Positions 36,901 to 46,892 of a stretch of DNA of 64,000 nt are shown here, piece by piece (the first letter of the stretch is position 1; the number at the start of each line of letters is the position of its first letter). Under the pieces are notes generated by a model. The model made no database searches. It saw only the letters and a list, made by a program, of their open reading frames with translations, and was not told the origin of the DNA. A program made the translations under genes and the position numbers. Origin of the DNA: Chloroflexota bacterium (GTDB lineage Bacteria; Chloroflexota; Anaerolineae; Aggregatilineales; J027); the NCBI GenBank assembly GCA_016234595.1, contig JACRBG010000002.1:186001-250000 (forward strand), in the 5' to 3' direction.

Positions 36901-38165
36901 CGGTCAAGAATCGTGACGGCTGGCGTAATTTCACCTACAATCATCTGGGTGAAAGCCTCATTCAAATTCGCATTAATGTCAGCATCCCCAACATGGGCTT
37001 TGCGGAGATTAAATAACCGTAGCGGCAGTTCTAGCTGGTCAGCCGTAAAGGCAAAATCCGCGCCATCAAAGACCCGACGGACATCTTGAAGCTTAGCCAA
37101 ATATTGATACCCAAATTCCTGTGTGGGTTCAATAATCGTGCCTTCACCATAGTCATTCCACGTGATGAGTTGAATCACGTCAGGGTTTTGGTCAAGGGCC
37201 ATTTGGAGTGTGTAATTAAATGTTTCGCCACCCTCTGCGTCCAAATACCCATAACTATCTCGAACACCTGCCTCAGCATAGATGTCGTGGAAACCGGGGA
37301 AGGCTCCGCCGACTGAATAATCCCACCGGGCAGCCTTGCGATAGAAGTCGCTTAGATACGCCTCAATCGCGGCGCGGTTGAAGGTAATTCCTCCGGTCAT
37401 AGGCGGCCAAGGATAGCTGGATAGGGCATTGGAAACCATGTGCTTATCAAGGGTAATGAGGCCGGGTTGCGGGTCTAGATCAGCAAATAGAGCCTCCCAA
37501 TCACTTGAACTCTTGTAATATTGCGGGCCGAAGATAAACAATAGCGGTTGGTCATTGGCCTTTAGATAGGCCGCATCCCCGAACCATTGTTCCTGCATAT
37601 AAGCCATGACAGTTTGTCCTTGGATGAGGCGATCATCAGCGCTCAGGCGATTTTCTTCAACCATATGTTTAATTGATTGGTCTTCGTAACAAATCGAAAA
37701 TTTCAGGCCCGCCTTTTGAATATATTCAAATAATTTACCTGTCGCTTGGTTGATTTGAGCATAGTCGCGGAAGTCATCCATGCCATACCAATCTACAATG
37801 ACCCCATCAATGCCGCTTAGTTTCATCAATAGCACTTGATATTCCAGCAAGGCCGGATCACTAGAATCGTATGGCCCGGTTAGGGGCATATAGTGCGAGG
37901 CGATTTGGGGACGACCATTTGCATCGGTTTGGTTCGGGTCAAAATGATCCATCTTCCAATGCCAACCCCAATAGCCTGTTGTTTCGGGTGTTTGATACCA
38001 CGGCATGTAGTGGGCCATCAATAAAGGGCGGCTTGCGGTTTGACGCAGAATTGATTTTGGCAATGGGTTTGGTGTAGATATCGCGTAGGTGGTGTTGATG
38101 TGCAGAGCCTGTGCAGCCGCTAATGCTCCCATCCCTTTAAAAAACGTCCGGCGTGATATAGGCAT
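36888..38165 (-). CDS. Exported GH71/GH99-like glycoside hydrolase
   Basis: A 425-residue protein with a Tat signal (SRRTFFKG followed by a hydrophobic stretch to about residue 30). The body matches the GH71/99 superfamily pattern: LMAHYMPWYQTP, HWKMDHFDPNQ, GIDGVIVDWYG, FSICYEDQSI and ITWNDYGEGTIIEPT, the last carrying candidate catalytic Glu residues. Known members are alpha-1,3-glucanases (GH71) and endo-alpha-mannosidases (GH99); which applies is not clear. It is the last gene of the ABC/GH31 operon, 11 nt after the secreted GH31, so it probably opens or trims the same alpha-glycan outside the cytoplasm. Confidence 0.8.
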   Translation of the reverse strand: MPISRRTFFKGMGALAAAQALHINTTYAISTPNPLPKSILRQTASRPLLMAHYMPWYQTPETTGYWGWHWKMDHFDPNQTDANGRPQIASHYMPLTGPYDSSDPALLEYQVLLMKLSGIDGVIVDWYGMDDFRDYAQINQATGKLFEYIQKAGLKFSICYEDQSIKHMVEENRLSADDRLIQGQTVMAYMQEQWFGDAAYLKANDQPLLFIFGPQYYKSSSDWEALFADLDPQPGLITLDKHMVSNALSSYPWPPMTGGITFNRAAIEAYLSDFYRKAARWDYSVGGAFPGFHDIYAEAGVRDSYGYLDAEGGETFNYTLQMALDQNPDVIQLITWNDYGEGTIIEPTQEFGYQYLAKLQDVRRVFDGADFAFTADQLELPLRLFNLRKAHVGDADINANLNEAFTQMIVGEITPAVTILDRYSE

Positions 38166-38176
38166 GATTCCCTCCG

Positions 38177-40708
38177 CTAGTTTGTGGTAAATGTAAAATG
38201 CAATGCAGTGGTAACATCCACAACCCCTGCTTTCACCACCAACATGCCCTCATCAGTCATCATCCAACCCATGGCGGGTGCTTCAATGGAAGTGAGTTGA
38301 GGTAGCGGGGCATCATTAAGGGTGACTTCGTGAATGGTGTCAGCCGTGATGAAATGGATTTCCACATTGCGTTGGGCGGGGGCATCGACATAACTCCCAC
38401 TGGCTGGCCCAATATCCAAACACCAATCGGTGCCACATTGAGCTTGCGTAATTGCGGTTTCCCGTACTGCTCCGGTTTGGTAGGCCATCGTTACCCCGTC
38501 GTCTTCAATCAGGGTGAAATTACCCGCCCCATAGACATTGAGAATCAGGTCGTTACGCACTGTGCCATCCTCACGCTGCCCCAAGATATTGAGGGTAGTA
38601 TCATCCACAACCATTTCTGGGATAATTGCCCCTTCGCGCACAAACAACGGGGCACGGAATACCCCATCAATCGTGGTTGGTGTATCCACCCATTCACCAT
38701 TGCTCAGTATAAATTCATGGGTGTGATAATTGAACCACCCCCCTGCTGGCAAATAGACTGAGACAGTGTCCATATCGTAATTAGTCGTCGTTGCCATCAT
38801 TAAATCTGGCCCAATCATTTTTTGGCTGGCAAGGGCGCGAACATTGAGATCGCTTTGGAAATAATAGACGAGTGGTGCAAAAATCGGCTCCCCGTCACGA
38901 TAGGCACGCTGGGCAAGGGTATAGAGATAAGGACTGAGGGTGTAGCGTAAACGGACATTGGCGAGATTGCTGGCAACATCCCCAATCAACGAAGGTGCAG
39001 TGTGATAGGCGTTTTGCGTATTGGCCGTATGTGGGCGCAATGGCACATCCAGCAAGGCCGAATTGGCTAACCATACCGTGTATAGTGTGTCCTCATCTAT
39101 CAAAGGGTCGAACGCATCACGGTAAAAGCCACCCACATCTGAACCAAAATAATCTATACCGCTCAGAGACATTTCCATTTGAGCATTTAAATGACCTGCC
39201 AAACTGGTCATATTCGCGCCAATGTCACCCGACCACATGGCAACCCCATAACGCTGACTACCAGAGGCGCCTGAGCGGGAGAGAATAAAAGGTCGTCGTT
39301 CAACCCCGTTGCGCTGATAACCATCCCAGATGCTTTTTGACCACATAAGGTTATAGATGTTATGGACATCCGCCTGCCCATGCAGGTTGGATTCGGGGAA
39401 GCCATAGTACCAGCTACGATCATCATAGACCTCTGGCTCACCCAAATCTGTCCAATGCCCCATGACGCCTTCATCAATCAAGTGTTGGCGACGATTGTCA
39501 TGCCACCATGCGGTTGCATCAGGATTTGTCCAATCCACCATACCGCCTTGCCCCCACCATTGATTAAAGGACACAGGGGCACAAGCGGCTTCACCACATT
39601 GCCGCACCAATACCCCCTGTGATTTAGCATCGGCATAACCCCGTGCTGTTTCGCTGACATAGGGTTCTTCAATGGTCATGATGCCAAGCCCATAGGTTGA
39701 GCGTAATTGGGCGATCATGGCGGTTGGGTCAGGAAAATTAACCTCATCCCACGCCAGTGACCCCATTTGGCTGTTGTTGCGGGTAATGCCACCAAACCAC
39801 TGTAAATCCATCACAAAGCCGTCTTGTGGAAAATGCGCCGCCCGCAACGAATCGAGTACGCCCGTCAACTCATCCCAATCTTCATAACCAAATTCAGAAA
39901 CCCACAGACCAAACATTTGTTTGGGTGGCACAGGGGGATGGCCTGTCAATTCCATATAATCGCGGCGTAAATCCTGCAAATCTGGCCCATTCATGATGTA
40001 CCAGCGTTGGGCAACGTCGGTGGTATAGACGACAAAGGGGTCGTCTTTTAGGTTCCATGATTGTTGATAGATGCTATCCAGAAACAGAGCATAATTATCA
40101 GTGCCTCCGCCCAGAGCATATAGAATGGGAAATTGGGCGTTACCGACATTGCCCCCGTTATAACTGGTTAGTTCATTGCCATAGGAGTTTGACACGCTAC
40201 GCCGCTGACCCATCAAGTTGCTGTTGATGTCGGCTCGACGTGGGAAAAACTCACCAAGCCCATATAAATCAGTCGTACTGGCTTGGCTAATGGATAAGCC
40301 ATCCAATTCTTCAGAGGCAGGGCAGACAGTGGTCAGCAGCAAGTCAGGTTCACGGGTCAGATCAGTGATGGTTACACATAGAGTGATTGGGTCAATTTTC
40401 AACCGCAGATCGGGTGTCTCTAGAACGTAGGGGCGGGGGAGTATAACTTGCGATGGGCCGGGGTAATCTGGTTTGGCAACCATGGGCGTCGTCCAAATTG
40501 AGCCATCCATCGGCGCAAATGTCAACTCAAAATGAGCAAGGTCATCGTCAAGCAGCTCTACTACCAGATAGCGCCCATCATTTTCAAAGAGCGTTTGGTA
40601 GACACCCCCATCGGCGCTTTTGACTTGGTGAGGGCTGGGTAAAAAAATGGCAGTCGCCATCATAATCATGATGAGACTGCTATTGATCCATTTAGCTTGA
40701 ACTTTCAT
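38177..40708 (-). CDS. Secreted GH31 alpha-glycosidase
   Basis: An 843-residue family 31 glycoside hydrolase with an N-terminal signal peptide (about 1-31). The (beta/alpha)8 domain shows the nucleophile D421 in HWTDLGEPEV and the acid/base D495 in MWSGDIGANM, plus the typical GLWVSEFGYEDWDEL and RRPFILSRSG. Flanking beta-domains are present at both ends. GH31 enzymes are alpha-glucosidases, alpha-xylosidases or transglycosylases; the exact linkage is undetermined. AGGAG lies before the ATG. It follows the cytoplasmic GH31 gene by 20 nt in the ABC operon and would act on oligosaccharides before uptake. Confidence 0.9.
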   Translation of the reverse strand: MKVQAKWINSSLIMIMMATAIFLPSPHQVKSADGGVYQTLFENDGRYLVVELLDDDLAHFELTFAPMDGSIWTTPMVAKPDYPGPSQVILPRPYVLETPDLRLKIDPITLCVTITDLTREPDLLLTTVCPASEELDGLSISQASTTDLYGLGEFFPRRADINSNLMGQRRSVSNSYGNELTSYNGGNVGNAQFPILYALGGGTDNYALFLDSIYQQSWNLKDDPFVVYTTDVAQRWYIMNGPDLQDLRRDYMELTGHPPVPPKQMFGLWVSEFGYEDWDELTGVLDSLRAAHFPQDGFVMDLQWFGGITRNNSQMGSLAWDEVNFPDPTAMIAQLRSTYGLGIMTIEEPYVSETARGYADAKSQGVLVRQCGEAACAPVSFNQWWGQGGMVDWTNPDATAWWHDNRRQHLIDEGVMGHWTDLGEPEVYDDRSWYYGFPESNLHGQADVHNIYNLMWSKSIWDGYQRNGVERRPFILSRSGASGSQRYGVAMWSGDIGANMTSLAGHLNAQMEMSLSGIDYFGSDVGGFYRDAFDPLIDEDTLYTVWLANSALLDVPLRPHTANTQNAYHTAPSLIGDVASNLANVRLRYTLSPYLYTLAQRAYRDGEPIFAPLVYYFQSDLNVRALASQKMIGPDLMMATTTNYDMDTVSVYLPAGGWFNYHTHEFILSNGEWVDTPTTIDGVFRAPLFVREGAIIPEMVVDDTTLNILGQREDGTVRNDLILNVYGAGNFTLIEDDGVTMAYQTGAVRETAITQAQCGTDWCLDIGPASGSYVDAPAQRNVEIHFITADTIHEVTLNDAPLPQLTSIEAPAMGWMMTDEGMLVVKAGVVDVTTALHFTFTTN

Positions 40709-40728
40709 GTCGGTTGCTCCTGCCTAAG

Positions 40729-43419
40729 CTAAGGCGTAGTCTCCCGATAACCTGCTGTCACAGTCACAATATTAAAGTAATCAATTTGGGCGTGCCATTG
40801 GGTGCGGTGAACTTGTTCCTCATACCCGCCATGTCGCCAAGATTGGACGGGTGGAGTGAACGCAGCATAACGGGGCAGCACACCATTGGTATGATTGGCT
40901 GACCGCAAAAATCCAAAATGCAGATAGGCATGGCTATAACGGTAGGTAATTTGATCTTGTTCGTGATTATTCCACACCACCACCAGCGTTGGTTGCTGGG
41001 TATCAGGAACATGATGTAAACCAGCCTCGCACAGAATTTCAAACAAGGCCCGGGCTTGCGAATCAGCTAGGGTGATGATGTAGGGAGCCATCAGGCTTGG
41101 GTCAGCCATAATAGCGTCTATTTCAGCAGCAAGGCGGTTACGAACCCCCGTATGCAGTTTGAAAAAACGCAGCAGGTGTAAAAGGGTTTCGCGTTTACGG
41201 GAGCGATGCGAGATCAGCGTATCCCCTTGATTTGCCAGAACCAATTGCAGATTGGAATTTCGGCCTAATTCAAATGCCTCCAAATGCAAAGTCTCAGTGG
41301 ATTCATCATAGGTCGTTGCCAAAGGGCGTAGTTGCCCTCCGATTTCGACCTCAAGCTGTTCAGCGGCCTTGACACCGTGAATATGAATATGGAAAGCCCG
41401 CCGCTCAGGAATTAGGCTTGTATCGCCAGTCGGGGCAGCGATTACCAACTCGAGCCGATGATTTGACCATTTTTGCGTGAACTGGGTTTGGCAAACATGA
41501 CCCTCGGCAAAAGCAGTGGTTTCACCATCATCTTCATACAAGGTGAAAGTGTTGTCAGCCCCGGCAAATACATGGACATGCAATTCCGCAGGATTGTCGA
41601 CCCCATTCAGACCATTGGCGAGGGGGATGATGGCCCCGGCTTTGGCAAAAAGTGGAATGTCGCCTAATCTGCCATAAATCGCCTGCCATTGATTGCCTGT
41701 GTAGTATTCCCCAGTGAAGAAGTGATACCAATCCCCCTCAGGTAGCCATACGACTTGACGGCTAAATCGGGTATCGGCATCCGCTGGGTCTACAAATGGC
41801 GCGGCGATTAATTCCGTGCCAAATAGATATTGCTGAGGACAATGGTAGGCTTCATCTTTTTCGGGATAGTCGTAATACATAGGTTGAGCCAGCGGCAGGC
41901 TGTCTTGATGAGCACGCCGCGCCATCGTATATAAATAGGGGATAAAAGCGTGGCGCAGTTGCAAAGCCTGACGTAACACATGGGTGACTTCGGTGTCTTC
42001 AAAAACCCAAGGGCGCTGATCATAAAACTCACCTTTGCCTACATGCAAGCGCATAATTGGGCTGAATACGCCAAATTGCACCCAGCGCGTGAATAATTCG
42101 CTATCCGCCACTCCCCCCGTATGCCCACCAATATCGTGACTCCACCAGCCATACGCAATATTGGTCGCAGTAGGAGTCATATAGGCTTGGAATCGTAAGG
42201 AATCCCATGTGCGATAGGTGTCACCCGAAAACCCAATCGGATAACGTTGATGGCCTTCGTTGCCCCAGCGGGAAAAAATAAAGGGGCGGCGCGAACCATC
42301 ACGCCCTAAATCATGAAAGTGCAGGTGATTAATCAACCACAGCGGATCGAGACCGGGGAGGGAGCATTTTTGACCCTGCTGCCAATCCACCCACCAAAAA
42401 TCCACCCCCATTTTTTCGTAGGGATGATGCAACACTTCAAAATAGGCGTTAGCGAAAACAGGATTCGCAATATCAAACGGGATCGGTTGCTTGGTCGCTG
42501 GGTCAATACCCATCCGCCGTGCCATTTCAGGGTATTGGGCTTCGTGGCAATGGATACCTTCAGCCGGGTGCAGATTGAGGGCTGTTTTTAAACCCTTGTT
42601 GTGGAAAAACTCGATTAAACCTTCAGGGTCGGGGAACAAATCTCGATTCCATGTATAGCCCGTCCAGCCCGTGCTATCGTTGTGGGTTTCAGTGAGATGC
42701 CAGTCCATATCCACGATACAAACTGAAAAGGGCAGTTGATAGGCTTCAAAGTCGTTGATTAACTGCACAAGTTCATCTTGCGTATAATGCCAATAACGAC
42801 TCCACCAATTACCCAAAATCCAGCGTGGAATCATCGGCATTTGCCCGCTGACCTGGCAATAATCACGCAGGCAGGCTTTATACTCGTGCCCATAGCCAAA
42901 GAAATACCAATCAGTTCCACCTGCTACCCGAGGTTCGATCCAATAGTCCTCATTAAAGACCAGTGTGGCTGAGTCATCCAATACCGACCAGCCCTGCCGC
43001 GAAATCAATCCCAGCGTGAGAGGCGTATGACCGTTGATAAAATCGAGAGTACGGGTAGTGCCGCCTAAATTGCCATCAGCGCTGTCCCCGGGATGCCATA
43101 GGATACCCGTATCTTTTAGGGTAATGGTCAGGTTCTCAGCACCAAAATGGCCGCCTGTATCGCAGTAATGTAGGTGTAGATAAGCTGTTTCGATTTCAAC
43201 TGCACTGGTAGTGACATGGGCTGTAAATTTTGGCACAGGTTGCTCACGAAACCAAAAGGCTTGACTTGCCCGATCTTCAAATATACCTTCGGGATGATAC
43301 TCAAGGCGGATGAGGCGGTCAGTGAGTATGGTAAATCGTGCTTTGCTAACCTCTACCACCGCATCATGCCTAGCAATTGGTCTAAGGTCGAGTTGAAAGT
43401 GTTCGGGTATAACCGACAT
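40729..43419 (-). CDS. Cytoplasmic GH31 alpha-glycosidase with C-terminal extension
   Basis: An 896-residue GH31 enzyme without signal peptide. The nucleophile is D345 in FWWVDWQQG and the acid/base D400 in GFSGDTYRTW, with WWSHDIGGH and RPFIFSRWGN in between. These are the marks of a GH31 subgroup different from that of the secreted neighbour. About 200 residues after the beta-sandwich (from RETLLHLLRFFKL) form an extra C-terminal domain I cannot name. The ATG at 43419 has GGAG 8 nt upstream; a TTG-initiated frame from 43446 is less likely. Together with the permeases upstream it suggests import and intracellular cleavage of an alpha-linked oligosaccharide. Confidence 0.9.
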   Translation of the reverse strand: MSVIPEHFQLDLRPIARHDAVVEVSKARFTILTDRLIRLEYHPEGIFEDRASQAFWFREQPVPKFTAHVTTSAVEIETAYLHLHYCDTGGHFGAENLTITLKDTGILWHPGDSADGNLGGTTRTLDFINGHTPLTLGLISRQGWSVLDDSATLVFNEDYWIEPRVAGGTDWYFFGYGHEYKACLRDYCQVSGQMPMIPRWILGNWWSRYWHYTQDELVQLINDFEAYQLPFSVCIVDMDWHLTETHNDSTGWTGYTWNRDLFPDPEGLIEFFHNKGLKTALNLHPAEGIHCHEAQYPEMARRMGIDPATKQPIPFDIANPVFANAYFEVLHHPYEKMGVDFWWVDWQQGQKCSLPGLDPLWLINHLHFHDLGRDGSRRPFIFSRWGNEGHQRYPIGFSGDTYRTWDSLRFQAYMTPTATNIAYGWWSHDIGGHTGGVADSELFTRWVQFGVFSPIMRLHVGKGEFYDQRPWVFEDTEVTHVLRQALQLRHAFIPYLYTMARRAHQDSLPLAQPMYYDYPEKDEAYHCPQQYLFGTELIAAPFVDPADADTRFSRQVVWLPEGDWYHFFTGEYYTGNQWQAIYGRLGDIPLFAKAGAIIPLANGLNGVDNPAELHVHVFAGADNTFTLYEDDGETTAFAEGHVCQTQFTQKWSNHRLELVIAAPTGDTSLIPERRAFHIHIHGVKAAEQLEVEIGGQLRPLATTYDESTETLHLEAFELGRNSNLQLVLANQGDTLISHRSRKRETLLHLLRFFKLHTGVRNRLAAEIDAIMADPSLMAPYIITLADSQARALFEILCEAGLHHVPDTQQPTLVVVWNNHEQDQITYRYSHAYLHFGFLRSANHTNGVLPRYAAFTPPVQSWRHGGYEEQVHRTQWHAQIDYFNIVTVTAGYRETTP

Positions 43420-43489
43420 AAAACATTCTCCAAAAGTGTAGTTCAAAAATGGGAGACTTTTGAACCAGAGTTTATACGTAAACCGTCTA

Positions 43490-44359
43490 CTAGCCCTTGA
43501 TGCTGCCCATTGTTAGGCCCGCTTTCAAATAGCGCTGCATTAGAATGGCAATGAGGAGTGGTGGAAGCAAAGCCATAAACGCGGCGGCCATTTGCACATT
43601 CACCCCGTAATCCTTTGCCACATAAAATAGGCGCACCGTAATCGGTTGGCGTTCGGGATCGCTAATCACGAGGTAGGGCAGGAGGAAATCTTTCCAGATA
43701 TTCATGAAAGACAAAATGCTCAAAATGATAATGATGGAGCGTGACAATGGCAGAATGATGTAAACCAGCGTTTGGAATGATGAGGCCCCGTCAATTTTGG
43801 CACTGTCGGTGATGTCAGATGGAATACGGTCAAAAAAACTCTTCAAAACAAAAATCGCAAAGGCGTCGGCAGCATAGGGAAGCCATAATCCCCAATAAGA
43901 ATCCAAAATGCTCTTGTGTATGATGGGCAAGTTACCCAATGTCACAAACAGCGGCACAAGATAGGCGATACTTGGAATCATTAAGGTCAGTAAAAACGCC
44001 ATCATGACCAATTGGCGGCCAAACGGCCTTAGATGTGACAAGGAAAAGGCTGCCATAACTGAAACAGTCATGCGGAGCAACACACTCCCTATCACAATAA
44101 TGAAGGAGTTGCGAAACAGCTTTAGCATTTTAAAACTTTCCCATGCTTGGCTGTAGTTATGCCATTGGGCCTTGCGCGGAATAATGTTGAGGCCCGATTT
44201 AAAAATTTCGATGCTACCTTTTAAGCCGGATGTGAAAGCATAGACAAACGGGAAAATGACGATCAATGCTAAAATCAGTAAAAAACCCACCGCTAAAGCA
44301 TAGTATATGCGACCCTTAAATGTCTTTAACTCGATATTTGATAAAAATCCGCGATCCAT
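43490..44359 (-). CDS. Sugar ABC transporter permease, MalG type
   Basis: A 289-residue inner-membrane permease with about six helices and the EAA-loop motif (DSAKIDGASSFQTLVYIILPL) that docks the ATPase. It belongs to carbohydrate uptake transporter family CUT1. It follows the MalF-type gene by 13 nt. The ATPase (MalK/MsmX type) is not encoded here and is probably shared, as is common for CUT1 systems. Confidence 0.93.
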   Translation of the reverse strand: MDRGFLSNIELKTFKGRIYYALAVGFLLILALIVIFPFVYAFTSGLKGSIEIFKSGLNIIPRKAQWHNYSQAWESFKMLKLFRNSFIIVIGSVLLRMTVSVMAAFSLSHLRPFGRQLVMMAFLLTLMIPSIAYLVPLFVTLGNLPIIHKSILDSYWGLWLPYAADAFAIFVLKSFFDRIPSDITDSAKIDGASSFQTLVYIILPLSRSIIIILSILSFMNIWKDFLLPYLVISDPERQPITVRLFYVAKDYGVNVQMAAAFMALLPPLLIAILMQRYLKAGLTMGSIKG

Positions 44360-44372
44360 GACCGATCTCCTG

Positions 44373-45311
44373 TTAATTTTGTTGTCTAGCGGCGACGCGG
44401 TGATTAAATAGTTGATAGAAAGATGAGAAGACCATCAAAATAATCACCAGTACGACACTCCACGCAGCTGCATAGCCCATGTCGGCTCGCCCAAAAGCAC
44501 GGTTATAAATGTGCATGACAGGGGTCAAGGTTTCACGGCCCGGCCCACCTTTAGTGAATAAATAGGGTTCAGTGAAGACCTGTACGACTGCTAAAATTTG
44601 GATGACAAATAACAGTGACATGACAGGCGCTAGATGCGGCAACGTAATGTGCCGAATCCGCATTAAAGGCGATGCTCCATCTAACTCTGCGGCTTCATAG
44701 AGTTCGGTTGGAATATCCAACAGGCTTGATAAGTAGATAAGGGTGGTTGTCCCAAATGTACCCCATGTCATCACTGCCACAATCGAAGGCTTAGCTAGTT
44801 TGACATCATAGAGCCAAAGCTGTCCTTTGATGCCAAAGAGTTTTAGAAGCTCGTTAAGTACCCCTGCATCGGGATCATAAATAAAGCGCCACACAATCAC
44901 CGCAATCGAAACTGGCACAACGCTGGGTAGGAAGTAGACAATGCGAAAGAAGCCTTTGCCAAAGCGCATTTCACGCACCAAAATTGCCACGACGACAGGT
45001 ACGGCATAACCCAGCAAAATACTCCAAGAGGCGAATTCAAGGCTGTTTTCAAAAAGCACCTTACGGGCCGGGTCTTTTTCAATCAGCTCATAGTTTTCAA
45101 AGCCGACATTTTTCGACTCGCCTAGCAAACTGACTTCTTGAAAACTCATTTGAAAGGCCCGAACGATTGGATACCATGCAACTAGACCAAAGACAATGAT
45201 GGCAGGGATGAGGAATAGATAACCTGTGATATGACGACTGAGACGATAGGCCAGCCCTGAAAAAGATCGGTCAACAAAGTGGGTGGCATGTAAAGGATAA
45301 GTAATTTTCAT
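44373..45311 (-). CDS. Sugar ABC transporter permease, MalF type
   Basis: A 312-residue permease with about six helices. The CUT1 EAA motif reads YEAAELDGASPLMRIRHITLPHL, and the N-terminal helix (LFLIPAIIVFGLVAWYPIV) is typical of MalF/UgpA proteins. It pairs with the MalG-type subunit downstream to import an oligosaccharide captured by the binding protein upstream. AAGGAG precedes the start codon and lies directly after the terminator hairpin at 45326-45360, so only read-through transcripts express it. Confidence 0.93.
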   Translation of the reverse strand: MKITYPLHATHFVDRSFSGLAYRLSRHITGYLFLIPAIIVFGLVAWYPIVRAFQMSFQEVSLLGESKNVGFENYELIEKDPARKVLFENSLEFASWSILLGYAVPVVVAILVREMRFGKGFFRIVYFLPSVVPVSIAVIVWRFIYDPDAGVLNELLKLFGIKGQLWLYDVKLAKPSIVAVMTWGTFGTTTLIYLSSLLDIPTELYEAAELDGASPLMRIRHITLPHLAPVMSLLFVIQILAVVQVFTEPYLFTKGGPGRETLTPVMHIYNRAFGRADMGYAAAWSVVLVIILMVFSSFYQLFNHRVAARQQN

Positions 45312-45325
45312 GCAAGGAACTCCTT

Positions 45326-45360
45326 AAAAAAGTCGGGCGGGATTTTTTCTCCCACCCGAC
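45326..45360 (-). terminator. Intercistronic terminator/attenuator after the sugar-binding-protein gene
   Basis: On the minus strand GTCGGGTGGGA and TCCCGCCCGAC form an 11-bp stem (one GU pair), 7-nt loop, then TTTTTT. It lies between the binding-protein stop and the first permease start, so partial termination would make the binding protein the most abundant product. Confidence 0.9.
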
Positions 45361-45377
45361 AAACATCGAAGTCTTTT

Positions 45378-46781
45378 TTAGCGGTCGAGAACGAAGGCTT
45401 GGAATTCCTCGGCAACCTCAGCGAGGCGACCTGCTGGGTCAGAGTGTTCATCGCTTAGGACTTCAGTGACCAGCACACCCAATTCGCTATAGTAGTCTTG
45501 GGCAGCAGCTGGGGGTTCTGCCTGCAAGGTCACTTCGCCAGCTTTTACGGCCTCATTGAAGGCGGTGTAATTCTCGACGGGCAACACATTGTATTGCGCT
45601 TCAAAGGCCTCGCGAGCGGTTTGATAATCACCAACGTACAGGGGCAGAACAGGTTGACCAACAGCGCGGCCCTGTTCCGAAAGGGTGATAATCGAGTTTT
45701 GATATTCGGTGGGGTCAAATTGACGCCATGCTTGGAAGTAGAAGGCGGCTTCTTGCTCATCAGCCGAGGCACTACCGTTAACCATCCACAAATTACCACC
45801 GGTCAAAGAAACGCTGCCATTGGGGCCAGCGGGCATCGGGGCATAGCCAAAATTACTCAGGTCGGCATCGGGGAATTGGTTGTTCATATAACCCAATTGG
45901 TCGCCTGCATAGATGACCATCGCCACGCGGTCGGAAGCCAATGCTTCGGTAATCGTACCCCAGTCTAGGGTCGCACCGGGCAGAACATCATATTCCCAAC
46001 GCAAATCGTGAATGAAATTTAAGGCATCAACGGTGGCGCCTTCACCAAAGTGAGCGCTATAGTTGCCATCACCTTCAGGTTTGATGATGTCTTCGGGGGT
46101 TGCGCCAAAACCATAGGCAATATTGGTATAGTGCCAGCCAGTCGCGCCAGAGCCATCATTGATGAAGGCAAAACCAGCGACACCATCGTCTTTATTGGTC
46201 AACTTGACGGCCATCTCAGCCAATTCGTCCCACGTGGTGGGTGGAGCATCATAGCCAGCGTCGGCCAGCATTTGAATGTTATAGGCTAGCCCTAGCGAAT
46301 AAGCGAAATCTGGAATACCGTAAACTTTGCCATCTTGACTGGCGATCGCAAGGACGTTGGGATTAAATACTTTGTCGAGGCCCGTCGTGGTATACAGGGG
46401 AGTCAAATCGGCAACGGCATTTTGCCCAATGAATTTTTCTGGCTCGGTAAAATAGGTCTTAAACAAAGTGGGGAGTTGACCACCTGCCACCAGCGCGAGG
46501 TAAGCAGTTGGATCATATTCTAGTTCCAAGCCTTCAACGGTGACATTGGGATACATTTCTTGGAATTTGGCAACCTGTGATTCATAGAGGGCCAGTTCGT
46601 CAACGAGGTCGGCTGGGGGCTTGTTGCTGACGGTAATGTGAACATCACGACCACCCGCAATCTGTTCGGGCATAGTGAGGACAGCGGGGACGGTTGGGCC
46701 ATCTTGTCCACGACTGGGGGCGACGTGGATGCTTGCCATTGCAATAATGGCGACTAAAAGAAGAGTAAACTTGAGTTTCAT
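45378..46781 (-). CDS. Extracellular sugar-binding protein of the CUT1 ABC transporter
   Basis: A 467-residue SBP_bac_1-type protein. The signal peptide is at residues 1-25 (LLLVAIIAMASIHVAPSRG), with no lipobox cysteine. The body has the family order: YESQVAKFQEMYPNVTVEG, ALVAGGQLPTLF, VYGIPDFAYSLGLAYNIQMLADAGYDAPPTTWDELAEMAVKL and SLTGGNLWMVN. The ligand is probably an alpha-linked oligosaccharide, given the GH31 genes in the same operon. It is the first gene of the operon and is preceded by the LacI-type palindrome and a strong promoter at 46872-46921. Confidence 0.93.
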   Translation of the reverse strand: MKLKFTLLLVAIIAMASIHVAPSRGQDGPTVPAVLTMPEQIAGGRDVHITVSNKPPADLVDELALYESQVAKFQEMYPNVTVEGLELEYDPTAYLALVAGGQLPTLFKTYFTEPEKFIGQNAVADLTPLYTTTGLDKVFNPNVLAIASQDGKVYGIPDFAYSLGLAYNIQMLADAGYDAPPTTWDELAEMAVKLTNKDDGVAGFAFINDGSGATGWHYTNIAYGFGATPEDIIKPEGDGNYSAHFGEGATVDALNFIHDLRWEYDVLPGATLDWGTITEALASDRVAMVIYAGDQLGYMNNQFPDADLSNFGYAPMPAGPNGSVSLTGGNLWMVNGSASADEQEAAFYFQAWRQFDPTEYQNSIITLSEQGRAVGQPVLPLYVGDYQTAREAFEAQYNVLPVENYTAFNEAVKAGEVTLQAEPPAAAQDYYSELGVLVTEVLSDEHSDPAGRLAEVAEEFQAFVLDR

Positions 46782-46871
46782 AAGCCTATTTCTCCTAAAC
46801 GAGATTATGATAGTGTTGGTTTGTCAAACTGTTGCCGGTAGTTTTTCACGGAAATTATCGGCACAAATTTC

Positions 46872-46889
46872 TATTGAGACGTCTCAATA
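46872..46889. promoter_or_regulatory. LacI-family operator, perfect 18-bp palindrome
   Basis: TATTGAGACGTCTCAATA is fully self-complementary with a central CG, the standard form of LacI/GalR operators. It lies between the divergent regulator and transporter genes, just downstream of the -10 box of the transporter promoter, where bound repressor would block initiation. Confidence 0.85.
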
Positions 46890-46892
46890 AAT

